DNA from: Agitococcus sp.
GTDB taxonomy: Bacteria > Pseudomonadota > Gammaproteobacteria > Pseudomonadales > Moraxellaceae
Assembly: GCA_030646715.1 (NCBI GenBank)
Contig: JAUSLJ010000042.1
Span: 124,001-188,000 of the forward strand
Direction: 5' to 3'
Length of the DNA stretch: 64,000 bases
This document shows positions 49,838-58,370 of this stretch, one piece after another; position 1 is the first letter of the stretch; each line of letters begins with the position of its first letter. The position numbers and the translations under genes were made by a program. The notes under the pieces are model-generated. The model worked only from the letters and a program-made list of their open reading frames with translations. It made no database searches and was not told the DNA's origin.

Positions 49838-50730
49838 GTACCAAAAAGCGTGGATTAGGCACAGGTCGCGGTTTAGATGCGCTGTTAGGTGCAGTGCGTC
49901 AAGTACGCGAAGAAGTCGCCGCAGTGGAATCAGACACAATTTCGCCCGCCATTCTCAATAGCTTACAGCACCTGCCTTTAGTGCATTTACAGCGTGGCCG
50001 TTATCAACCGCGTCGCGACATGAATCCGACCGCTTTACAAGAATTGGCGGAGTCGATTAAAGCGCAAGGCATTATGCAACCGATTGTGGTGCGCGTGCTG
50101 AGTGATGATCGTTACGAGATTATTGCGGGTGAGCGGCGTTGGCGCGCGGCACAAATGGCGGGTTTAGATACCATCCCTGCCATTATTCGTGAGATTAACG
50201 ACGACACGGCCATTGCCATGGCACTCATCGAAAACATTCAACGTGAAGACTTGAACCCAATGGAACAAGCCACAGCGATGCACAGTTTTGTCGAGCAATT
50301 TGCCTTTACCCATCAACAAATTGCCGAAGCGGTCGGTAAAGCACGCGCGACGGTGACTAATTTATTGCGCTTAATGTCCTTACCGCGTGAAGTTAAGACT
50401 TTATTAGAACATGGCGATTTAGAAATGGGTCATGCCCGCGCTTTGTTGTCGTTGCCTGAGGCACAACAAATTGATAGTGCTCGTTTAATTGTCGCCAAAG
50501 GTTTGTCGGTAAGACAAGCAGAAGCGCTTGTTCGGAGCTTATTGGCCGCGAATGATAAACCTGTAGATGACAAAAAAGTTGATCCGAATGTCGCCCAACT
50601 ACAACAGCGTTTAGCAGATACCTTAGGCGCGGCAGTGCAGATTGACTACAACAAAAAAGGCCAAGGTCGCTTAGTGATTCGTTACAATTCCTTTGAGGAA
50701 TTAGACGGCATCTTGGCGCATATTCAGTAA
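49834..50730 (+). CDS. parB: ParB/RepB/Spo0J family partition protein
   Basis: KRGLGTGRGLDALLG; YEIIAGERRWRAAQMAGLDTIPAIIRE; ENIQREDLNPMEQA. Confidence 0.96.
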   Translation: MSTKKRGLGTGRGLDALLGAVRQVREEVAAVESDTISPAILNSLQHLPLVHLQRGRYQPRRDMNPTALQELAESIKAQGIMQPIVVRVLSDDRYEIIAGERRWRAAQMAGLDTIPAIIREINDDTAIAMALIENIQREDLNPMEQATAMHSFVEQFAFTHQQIAEAVGKARATVTNLLRLMSLPREVKTLLEHGDLEMGHARALLSLPEAQQIDSARLIVAKGLSVRQAEALVRSLLAANDKPVDDKKVDPNVAQLQQRLADTLGAAVQIDYNKKGQGRLVIRYNSFEELDGILAHIQ

Positions 50731-50752
50731 GTTAGAGCGATAGTGTCTATAT

Positions 50753-50778
50753 CAAGGGCAGTGTTAGCTGCCCTTGTT
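50753..50778 (+). terminator. Putative terminator hairpin downstream of parB
   Basis: AAGGGCAGTGTTAGCTGCCCTT followed by a T-rich stretch. Confidence 0.6.
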
Positions 50779-50793
50779 AGTTTTAGGACGGCC

Positions 50794-51111
50794 ATGTTTC
50801 ATTCCTACGCTCATCAAAGCCTAAGCTTTGAACAACTCGCGCACTACGCCAAACAGTATCAAGATATTGATATGTGGCAGTTATTGGGGCAAGACGAAAA
50901 TAATTTTCCGTTTTTACTCGGCAGCGATGAGCGTGATTTTTGTATTGTTTATTGGTCAAAACGGCAGGGTATTATCAAGTATCACGATGATGACCCTGTG
51001 CGCTATTATGCCTTTGCCGCTTGGCTAAATAACAACGCTCACCCTGTGTTTGCCACGCTTGAGGAGGCCGAGAAATATGCGGCAGACCGAGAGTGGCCGC
51101 GTTTGGATTAA
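50794..51111 (+). CDS. Hypothetical protein
   Basis: MFHSYAHQSLSFEQLAHYAKQYQDIDMWQLLGQDENNFPFLLGSDERDF...; intact ORF, 3-bp gap to the next gene. Confidence 0.7.
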   Translation: MFHSYAHQSLSFEQLAHYAKQYQDIDMWQLLGQDENNFPFLLGSDERDFCIVYWSKRQGIIKYHDDDPVRYYAFAAWLNNNAHPVFATLEEAEKYAADREWPRLD

Positions 51112-51114
51112 ATT

Positions 51115-51777
51115 ATGTCGTATGTCGTTTTTATTCTCTGTTTGTTGCTGAGCGTAGTCTCCTACGCCGACAATGAATGGGAGTTAGCGAAAGAGGATAC
51201 ACAGCGTAATATCCAAGTTTACCTACGCCCGCAACTAACTAATCCCTACGATGAGTTTTACGCACAGACGAAAGTTCCTCAACCTATAGAGACAGTACTG
51301 GCTGTATTGGCTGATATTGGTGCATGGCCACAGTGGATCGCGCGCATCAAAAAAGTTCAAGTTTTAAAAAAACAAGAAAACCAAAGCTGGGTCTATGTGA
51401 TTTATAAATTACCGTATCCCTTCGTGGAACGTGACACAGTGTTATATGCGCGCTTAAGTAAAAATCCAAAAACGTCGATTGTTACTATTCAAAGTAATGC
51501 TCAAGCCAATTATCCTATCCCACAAGATGTCAGTGTTAAACGTGTGCGCCTCAATGAATTAAGTAGTACATGGCAACTAACGCCATTGCCAACGGGTGGC
51601 ACAAAAATAGAATTAACAGGCCGAGGCGAACCGGGTGGTTATATGCCGTCTTTAATTTTTAACTATAACTTAGCCGATGAGGCACAACAGACAGTGCGGT
51701 TATTACGGCAGATGTTAATTCGGCCACAATACGCGCTAAAACAGATCGAGAAAAAAGCCAATAATCATAAAAAATAA
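51115..51777 (+). CDS. START-domain-like protein with signal peptide
   Basis: ETVLAVLADIGAWPQWIARIKKVQVLKKQENQSWVYVIYKLPYPFVERDTVLYARL. Confidence 0.8.
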   Translation: MSYVVFILCLLLSVVSYADNEWELAKEDTQRNIQVYLRPQLTNPYDEFYAQTKVPQPIETVLAVLADIGAWPQWIARIKKVQVLKKQENQSWVYVIYKLPYPFVERDTVLYARLSKNPKTSIVTIQSNAQANYPIPQDVSVKRVRLNELSSTWQLTPLPTGGTKIELTGRGEPGGYMPSLIFNYNLADEAQQTVRLLRQMLIRPQYALKQIEKKANNHKK

Positions 51778-51789
51778 TAGGTTAAGTTT

Positions 51790-52101
51790 ATGTCAGTAGC
51801 GCGTTTATTGTTAAATGGTCGTGCAGCTAAAGCTTACGGTGTTGCCTCCATGATGTTGGTGTTATGGCTGGGTGGTTTTTTTGATAAACAAGCTAAGTTA
51901 GTTAAGATTTATCCCGCCCAAGGTGTGGTTGAAACGGTGTACCCAAAGGCATATTTGATTCGTTTAAATGATGGTCGCAAAGCACGGGTTAAACGGGAAA
52001 TAGAAGTCACTAAAGGCACAGCAGTGGAGTTAAAAGTTAGTTTATATGCCGATAACAGTGAAAAAGCGGTGTTAGTGGGAAAAGCTAAAATAATAAAATG
52101 A
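51790..52101 (+). CDS. Hypothetical protein
   Basis: Intact 103-aa ORF with an N-terminal hydrophobic segment, directly after the START gene. Confidence 0.6.
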   Translation: MSVARLLLNGRAAKAYGVASMMLVLWLGGFFDKQAKLVKIYPAQGVVETVYPKAYLIRLNDGRKARVKREIEVTKGTAVELKVSLYADNSEKAVLVGKAKIIK

Positions 52102-52247
52102 CTTAGAGCGACTCAAGTGGCACTAATTTTGCCTTAATAATCAGTTCAGTGTCGTTATTAGAGCGGCACGAGAATGTAGTGGGCAAGGAAGTTTCTCTCT
52201 TCAATAGACTATAACTGTCCCCGCTCAGATGATTTCATAGGTGGGTT

Positions 52248-53639
52248 ATGTCAAATACATACGAATCGGTCATCAACACTAAACCTTTAATGCTGGCGAT
52301 GGACACGGCAATGACCATCGTCATTGCAACAATGGCGCAAACTCGCAGTAGTTGTGTATTGGTGTTGAATGGGCAACGATTAGTCGGCATTTTTACCGAA
52401 CGTGATTTAGTGCGTGCGATTGCACGCCAGCAAGCCATTGCTGATCTCACACTATTGGATGTGATGACCATAGAGGTCATTCGTATTACCGAAGCAGAAG
52501 CACAAGATATCTTTGCCGTCTCGCGGCTATTTTCCCAGCATGGCATTCGTCATTTGCCTGTGGTCAATGACGAGCAAGTTGTCGGCGTAATTACCCCTCT
52601 CAGTTTACGAAACTTATTTAAGCCAGAGCATTTATTGCGGTATATCCGTGTTGCCGAAGTCATGCAGCGGCAAGTGGTGATGGTGAGTCCCTATGATTGT
52701 GTGCAAGATGTCGTCAAACGCATGACTGCCGCGCAAGTCAGTTGTGTGGTAGTGGTAGAACCACACAGTCAACAGCCACAAGGTGTCGTTACCGAGCATG
52801 ATATTGTGCGCTTGCAGTCGCTAGGCACTGATTTTGTGCAAACCTTGGCCAAGACTATTATGAGCGCACCCGTACGTAGTATGCGACCGAATGAGTCGTT
52901 GTGGCAGGTACATCAGTATATGTTACAGTCGGGGATTCGACGGTTATTGATTACTGATGATCGTAATCGCTTGTTGGGCATTGTCACGCAAACACAAATG
53001 TTACGGTTGGTTGACCCTGCCGAAATGTATCATGTCATGCAACAAATGCAGAATGTCATTGAAGAGCAAACGCAAGAATTACAACGTCTGAATGATAATT
53101 TGCAAATTGCTAATGAAGAATTACGCCAATTAGCCGCGCTGGATGAGTTAACGCAAATCGCTAATCGTCGTCGGTTTAATGAGTGTTTGGAGCATGAGTG
53201 GCGGCGTATGGCAGAGCATCAGCAGCCGTTGTCGTTGATTTTGGGGGATATTGATGATTTTAAAGCCTATAACGATTTATATGGCCATCCTGCGGGTGAT
53301 GAATGCCTAAAATCGGTGGCAGATATTTTTCATTTCTCCACGCATTCAGTGTCAGACGTTGTTGCGCGTTATGGTGGCGAAGAGTTTGTGATGATTTTGC
53401 CGTATACCGACCAACAGGCCGCCGAACGCATTGCGCAAAAAATATTAGCGACTATTGAGCATTTGCGGATGCCGCATGAGGGCAGTAGTACAGGCTTTTT
53501 AACGGTCAGTTTGGGGGTGGCGACGTGTATTCCCCAAATGACGGTTGAGTCAGTCACCTTAATTCAACACGCAGACCAACAGTTATATCGTTCTAAGGGA
53601 CAAGGGTGTAATCATTATCATGCGTCGATTATGGCCTGA
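52248..53639 (+). CDS. Diguanylate cyclase with N-terminal CBS domains
   Basis: Repeated CBS motifs (LVGIFTERDLVRAI, VVGVITPLSLRNLF, PQGVVTEHDIVRL, LLGIVTQTQMLRL), coiled linker, GGDEF with intact YGGEEFVMILP. Confidence 0.92.
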   Translation: MSNTYESVINTKPLMLAMDTAMTIVIATMAQTRSSCVLVLNGQRLVGIFTERDLVRAIARQQAIADLTLLDVMTIEVIRITEAEAQDIFAVSRLFSQHGIRHLPVVNDEQVVGVITPLSLRNLFKPEHLLRYIRVAEVMQRQVVMVSPYDCVQDVVKRMTAAQVSCVVVVEPHSQQPQGVVTEHDIVRLQSLGTDFVQTLAKTIMSAPVRSMRPNESLWQVHQYMLQSGIRRLLITDDRNRLLGIVTQTQMLRLVDPAEMYHVMQQMQNVIEEQTQELQRLNDNLQIANEELRQLAALDELTQIANRRRFNECLEHEWRRMAEHQQPLSLILGDIDDFKAYNDLYGHPAGDECLKSVADIFHFSTHSVSDVVARYGGEEFVMILPYTDQQAAERIAQKILATIEHLRMPHEGSSTGFLTVSLGVATCIPQMTVESVTLIQHADQQLYRSKGQGCNHYHASIMA

Positions 53640-53733
53640 GGTTAAATATGGGGCAGCCATCTGACAAATGAACAAGTTTTGCCGTAACTACGCCATAAAA
53701 CCCGTGTGGTGTGCTGTGCGCACCCAAAACTAT

Positions 53734-54192
53734 TTAGGTTCTCACCTTTGATAATTTGATAATTGATTGCACCACATTTTTCACTTTATCACTATTAAAA
53801 ACTTTAGAAACGAAATCATTAAAAATATCATTACTCTCAATAATTAGATGGTTATTCTCAACGGTATAAATCTCACCAGCATTAATCTCATTAAATATAC
53901 CCTCATCTAGCTTTATAATCATTGGGTATATTAATATGCTATGCCCAAAAGAAAAAACTTTAAATTTATAATCTAAAAGTTTTCCAATGATGCAATAGTC
54001 ATAACTAAATGACTTGGTATAAATCGGACTTGCTAGCGATAATAAATTACTATTGCTCTTAACAAAAACTATTGCATCGGCATAAACCTTTCCTTTGGTT
54101 ATTTTGAATAGTTCCTGCCCTTGCTCTTGCAAAAAATCTTTTGGTGCAGGGGTTGTATCTTCTTCAAAATCACTTGGCCACAAGCTAGTCAT
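53734..54192 (-). CDS. Hypothetical protein, partner of EEP nuclease-like gene
   Basis: AT-rich 152-aa ORF; ATGA overlap with the upstream EEP gene. Confidence 0.65.
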   Translation of the reverse strand: MTSLWPSDFEEDTTPAPKDFLQEQGQELFKITKGKVYADAIVFVKSNSNLLSLASPIYTKSFSYDYCIIGKLLDYKFKVFSFGHSILIYPMIIKLDEGIFNEINAGEIYTVENNHLIIESNDIFNDFVSKVFNSDKVKNVVQSIIKLSKVRT

Positions 54193-55004
54193 GTTATGAT
54201 ACCTTCTGTTAGATTAAGTTTAAAAAAAATCGGCAGATGGTCAGACAAACTTGGCCGACCATTCGCATTAATAAGTTGTGTATTATTAATTACAGTCATA
54301 ATGCATAAAGAGCTTTTATCTAATCTATTTGCAATACTAGGGCGGAGAATAACTTGGTCAAGCATATTCCAAAATGTAACATAATAAGAACTATCCCTAT
54401 AAAAATGGCTTCCTGCAGCCCCATTAAAATCACCTAACAAATTCCACATCGGGTTATAGAAAAATGAGTGTTCTCGGCCTTTAATAACCCTTGTATCAGT
54501 TTGAGCTGTGCGCAAACAAGAGATAGAGTGCATTTGTTGTGCTCCAATCATACCCTTGTCGTAAGGGTTCATATTGAAATCGCCAACAACAATAGTACCA
54601 TCAACTCTATAAGTGTTTTCTAGCTCTTCAATAGCACTTCTAAGATATATAACCTCTGCAGCTTGATCATCTTCACTTTGATGTAACTTACTTGGCAAGT
54701 GTACAAAAGCTAAAAGGACGGGTAAATATCCATCTTTACGAAACTCTCTAATAGAGTAATAACTTGTTTCATTTCTAATATGGAAATCAGTATCATTAAA
54801 TTTCGAAAATATATTTATTCTTTGACATCCGATATTTTGCAAGAAAAATATATTAATACCTCTTACAGAAGCATTGAGTACGATTTCGTGTGGATCACCT
54901 ATATATTCGGCAAGCGCAAGAATATCCAAACATTTACTTTCAATAAGATCAACTAATTGTGTTTGCACGTCTTTTTTTTCTGTATTCCAGAACACGCAAT
55001 TCAA
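54189..55004 (-). CDS. Endonuclease/exonuclease/phosphatase (EEP) family protein
   Basis: CVFWNTEKKD...DILALAEYIGD...TIVVGDFNMNPYDKG...LSDHLPIFFKL. Confidence 0.85.
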   Translation of the reverse strand: MNCVFWNTEKKDVQTQLVDLIESKCLDILALAEYIGDPHEIVLNASVRGINIFFLQNIGCQRINIFSKFNDTDFHIRNETSYYSIREFRKDGYLPVLLAFVHLPSKLHQSEDDQAAEVIYLRSAIEELENTYRVDGTIVVGDFNMNPYDKGMIGAQQMHSISCLRTAQTDTRVIKGREHSFFYNPMWNLLGDFNGAAGSHFYRDSSYYVTFWNMLDQVILRPSIANRLDKSSLCIMTVINNTQLINANGRPSLSDHLPIFFKLNLTEGIIT

Positions 55005-55236
55005 AAGAAGACTCCTTTAATCTTTACTTTTATGACGACCGAAGCCTTTTCTTAAACCAACATATAAAGTAAAAACTATCCTAACATATTAAATTGCTAT
55101 TGAACTGTCGGATTTATATTTGTTGTCAGTATGCCAGTATGGAATATAGTAAAGCCGTAGCCCAAATGCAATACGGCCAACCCAACAACTTCCGCCACCG
55201 TAAAAATCGTGTCTCACACGAGCTTCAACATAATAC

Positions 55237-55728
55237 TTAACCCTTACGTAAAATCTGCCAAACAACTACACCTGTCAAACCCAAAAACATCCCTAACGTC
55301 CATTCAGGCAAACTTAAACCCAGCATCACCCAATCGACTTTCGCGCATTCACCTGAGCCACGTAATACTTTTTGCACCACTTCTTGAAAGGGGAAAGTAT
55401 CCATCCAATAATCTAAACCCGGCCCACAAGAAGGCACTTCATCCGCTGGTAAATGCTGTAACCAAACATGACGGCCTGCGACACCCACGCCAGCCAAAGC
55501 GGCCAATAAGGTTAGCCCTGCATATAAACGACGACCCAAAGCTGCAGGATTATGCAAGGCCGCCACTAACGCGCTAATACCAACACCCATCAATGCCACA
55601 CGTTGAAAAATACACAGTGGACAAGGTTCTAAATGGTCGTGATGTTGTAAAAACAACGCCACACCCATGCCTGCTAACATAAACAAAAATAAGCCAAAAT
55701 TGGTGAGGCGTGGTGAAGGTAAAGTCAT
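55237..55728 (-). CDS. dsbB: Disulfide bond formation protein B
   Basis: HHDHLEPCPLCIFQRVALMGVG; SCGPGLDYWMDTFPFQEVVQKVLRGSGECAKVDW; four TM segments. Confidence 0.94.
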   Translation of the reverse strand: MTLPSPRLTNFGLFLFMLAGMGVALFLQHHDHLEPCPLCIFQRVALMGVGISALVAALHNPAALGRRLYAGLTLLAALAGVGVAGRHVWLQHLPADEVPSCGPGLDYWMDTFPFQEVVQKVLRGSGECAKVDWVMLGLSLPEWTLGMFLGLTGVVVWQILRKG

Positions 55729-55745
55729 ATCGTCATCTCTGTAAG

Positions 55746-55800
55746 CTCCTCTCCCTTTCATAAAAGGGGGAGGTTGGGAAGGGTGATTGTTTAACCCTAA
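55746..55800. repeat. GC-rich hairpin repeat upstream of dsbB (related to families at 9540 and 39608)
   Basis: CTCCTCTCCCTTTCATAAAAGGGGGAGGTTGGGAAGGGTG. Confidence 0.6.
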
Positions 55801-55833
55801 GAAAAATTGACTCAACAAACAACAGTAAATTAG

Positions 55834-57393
55834 TTACGCAATATAGGCTGCTAAAAAGTCATCAAAGCTCAAAGTGTCACTGTCTTCAATCGCTTTTTGT
55901 GCCGCATGAGACGCTTGTGCCTCTTGGTTGAAAAAATCCTGACGCTCTGCCGATAACGGACGACTCAAGAAATAATCGCGATGCTGTTCGGCAATACTAT
56001 GGCCAAAAGCAAAGAAGTTATTCTGATGCTTCTCCATTTCAACCAACACTTGAGCGGCATAAGTTTGTTCAGGATGTTCTATTTTTGCAATTTGTGCATC
56101 TATAGAGGCACTGTAACGTGTGGTGTTATGTGCTTCATCCAACACTAAAGCGACACGCTGCATTTCGGCCATTAAGCTTAAGGCAGAGTTTTTAAAGTCA
56201 GCGTCGGCACCGTTCATATCAATATGTAAATCTGGCTTGCGGCCTTGTTCGACCATTTGTTCTTGGCGCACGGCTAATTCGGCATATTCCGCTGCTTCAA
56301 AGTGAGGGCTGTCACTTAACAAACTATGCAGGGCAAAAACTTCTAAAAAGTGTGCGGTGGGGCTGTCAATGCCAGTCGGCGTGAATGGGTTTAAATCGAC
56401 ACAACGCATTTCGATATATTCAATGCCGCGCGACTTTAGCGCTTGAGTCGGTTTTTCGCCACGTTGAATGGTTTGTTTGGGGCGAATCAATCCGTAATAT
56501 TCATTTTCAATTTGCAAGACATTGGTATTCATTTGTTGATAAACACCGTCTTTTTTCACCCCTAATTCCGCGAAAGGGGGATACGGGGTATGAATCGCAT
56601 GGCTTAAATCACGAATATAATCAGGGAGATGATTATAAGAAACCTGTAAATCACGCTGAACGGTGTTTTGATAGCCTAAGCGACTCATCCGTAACGACGT
56701 GGCATACGGTTGATATAACGTGCCTGTTCCTAAACTCGCTAAATTATGGTCGCGACCCAATAAAAAGCAGGCGCAAACGGCAGGGCTAGCACCCAATAAA
56801 TACAATAATAAATAGCTATGACGCTGAAAATTACGAATCAATCCAAAGTACTGTTCGTTAATAAAATCTTGTAGCTCACCCGATGTTTCGCTGGCGGTTT
56901 GCCACGCTTGCCAAAACTCAGGAGGAAAGGACAAGTTATAATGAATGCCAGCAATGGTCTGCATTTTACGGCCATAACGAATCCCTAAACCATGACGGTA
57001 CAAGGTTTTGAGTTTGCCGATATTAGACTCGCCATAATAAGCAAGTGGAATACTTTCGTCTTCTAAACCAATCATACAGGGCATGGAGTTAAGCCATAAA
57101 CGCTCATCGCCAAGATGTTGATAGGTATAGCTGTGCAAGTCTTCTAAAAAAGTCAGTGTTTCATCAATGCTTTTAGTGGCAGGGGTAATCAGTTCAATTA
57201 ACGCTTCTGAATAGTCAGTAGTGATGTAGGGATGCGTGAGCGCAGCGCCTAAGCCGTCAGGATGGCGACTTTGGGTTAAATGGCCAGTCGGTGTCATGCG
57301 CAGTGATTCTTTTTCTAAACCACGACGCATATTTTTTAATACCGACGCTTGAGGACTTAACCAAGCCAGTTGTTGGGCGAGTTGGGCATTCAT
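55834..57393 (-). CDS. gshA: Glutamate--cysteine ligase
   Basis: RRGLEKESLRMTPTGHLTQSRHPDGLGAALTHPYITTDYSEALIELITP; IEYIEMRCVDLNPFTPTGID. Confidence 0.96.
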   Translation of the reverse strand: MNAQLAQQLAWLSPQASVLKNMRRGLEKESLRMTPTGHLTQSRHPDGLGAALTHPYITTDYSEALIELITPATKSIDETLTFLEDLHSYTYQHLGDERLWLNSMPCMIGLEDESIPLAYYGESNIGKLKTLYRHGLGIRYGRKMQTIAGIHYNLSFPPEFWQAWQTASETSGELQDFINEQYFGLIRNFQRHSYLLLYLLGASPAVCACFLLGRDHNLASLGTGTLYQPYATSLRMSRLGYQNTVQRDLQVSYNHLPDYIRDLSHAIHTPYPPFAELGVKKDGVYQQMNTNVLQIENEYYGLIRPKQTIQRGEKPTQALKSRGIEYIEMRCVDLNPFTPTGIDSPTAHFLEVFALHSLLSDSPHFEAAEYAELAVRQEQMVEQGRKPDLHIDMNGADADFKNSALSLMAEMQRVALVLDEAHNTTRYSASIDAQIAKIEHPEQTYAAQVLVEMEKHQNNFFAFGHSIAEQHRDYFLSRPLSAERQDFFNQEAQASHAAQKAIEDSDTLSFDDFLAAYIA

Positions 57394-57592
57394 AGGCAAT
57401 CCTCAAGACAAAATATATCATTAGTACAATGATTATAGAGCGTAAAACTGAGCAATTTACTCGGTTTATATGACATTCCAAACTTAATGGGGATGGTTTA
57501 GGCAATTTGCAAATTTTTAGCCGTAAAGTGGGTGGTGAGATGAGATTTTAGCCGCCATAATGAGTTGATGACTTTTTTTACGAGATACCACC

Positions 57593-58066
57593 ATGCACGC
57601 CAATGCTCATTTACTCGAAACCTTTTATCAAGCCTTTCAACAACGCGATGCCGAAACAATGGCGGCTTGTTATGCGCCTGACGCGCAATTTAGTGATGCC
57701 GTTTTTATCGGTTTGCAGGGTAGTGAAGTGGGCGATATGTGGCGGATGTTGACGGCAAAAGCAAAAAATTTTTCTTTAGTGTTTGATGGGATTAAAGCGG
57801 ATGAACAGAGTGGTGAGGCGCACTGGGTTGCCACCTATACCTTCTCACAAACGGGTAATACAGTCGTTAATGATATTCGTGCCCGTTTTACTTTTCGTGA
57901 CGGTAAAATTGTCAGTCATACCGATACCTTTGATTTGTGGCGTTGGTCGTCACAAGCATTAGGCATGAAAGGCTTATTATTGGGCTGGACACCGTTAGTA
58001 CAAAACGCGATTCGTAAACAAGCGCGCAAAGGTTTAGCGGATTATCGTCGGGAGTTGGGGCGTTAA
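57593..58066 (+). CDS. Nuclear transport factor 2 (SnoaL-like) family protein
   Basis: LLETFYQAFQQRDAETMAACYAPDAQFSDAVF...FTFRDGKIVSHTDTFDLWRW. Confidence 0.88.
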   Translation: MHANAHLLETFYQAFQQRDAETMAACYAPDAQFSDAVFIGLQGSEVGDMWRMLTAKAKNFSLVFDGIKADEQSGEAHWVATYTFSQTGNTVVNDIRARFTFRDGKIVSHTDTFDLWRWSSQALGMKGLLLGWTPLVQNAIRKQARKGLADYRRELGR

Positions 58067-58120
58067 ACGTCGGCTTTAACAAAAAAAATTAGAAAAAATA
58101 AATAGTCTTTCAAAGGCTTA

Positions 58121-58171
58121 GCTTCGACTCCGCTCAGCAGACGTAAAACGCTCCCTAAGCGGAGTCGAAGG
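58121..58171. repeat. Dispersed palindromic repeat family C, copy 2 (inverted relative to copy 1)
   Basis: GCTTCGACTCCGCTCAGCAGACGTAAAACGCTCCCTAAGCGGAGTCGAAGG. Confidence 0.8.
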
Positions 58172-58370
58172 GTGATGACGATACTCAACTCAGAACCTTT
58201 TTAAAATTTCCATCAAATACAATCCTATTGCAGATAATTTCATACTCGTCCTAAAAACACATTGCCACCAAGCAAGTGCTTGCTTTAATCTCGCGCCATC
58301 TGATAACGGATAGACCTTTGTGTGTATCCTACTATGCTTATTTAAACGCCTAATAATCGAGAAGTACGCG

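Noticed and set aside
49058-50730. parS sites near parAB
   Set aside because: I did not find a TGTTTCACGTGAAACA-like 16-mer by eye in the window; a motif scan would be needed.
55140-55240. 34-codon ORF MEYSKAVAQMQYGQPNNFRHRKNRVSHELQHNT between EEP gene and dsbB
   Set aside because: Too short and no recognised family; could be a gene remnant but cannot be supported from sequence alone.
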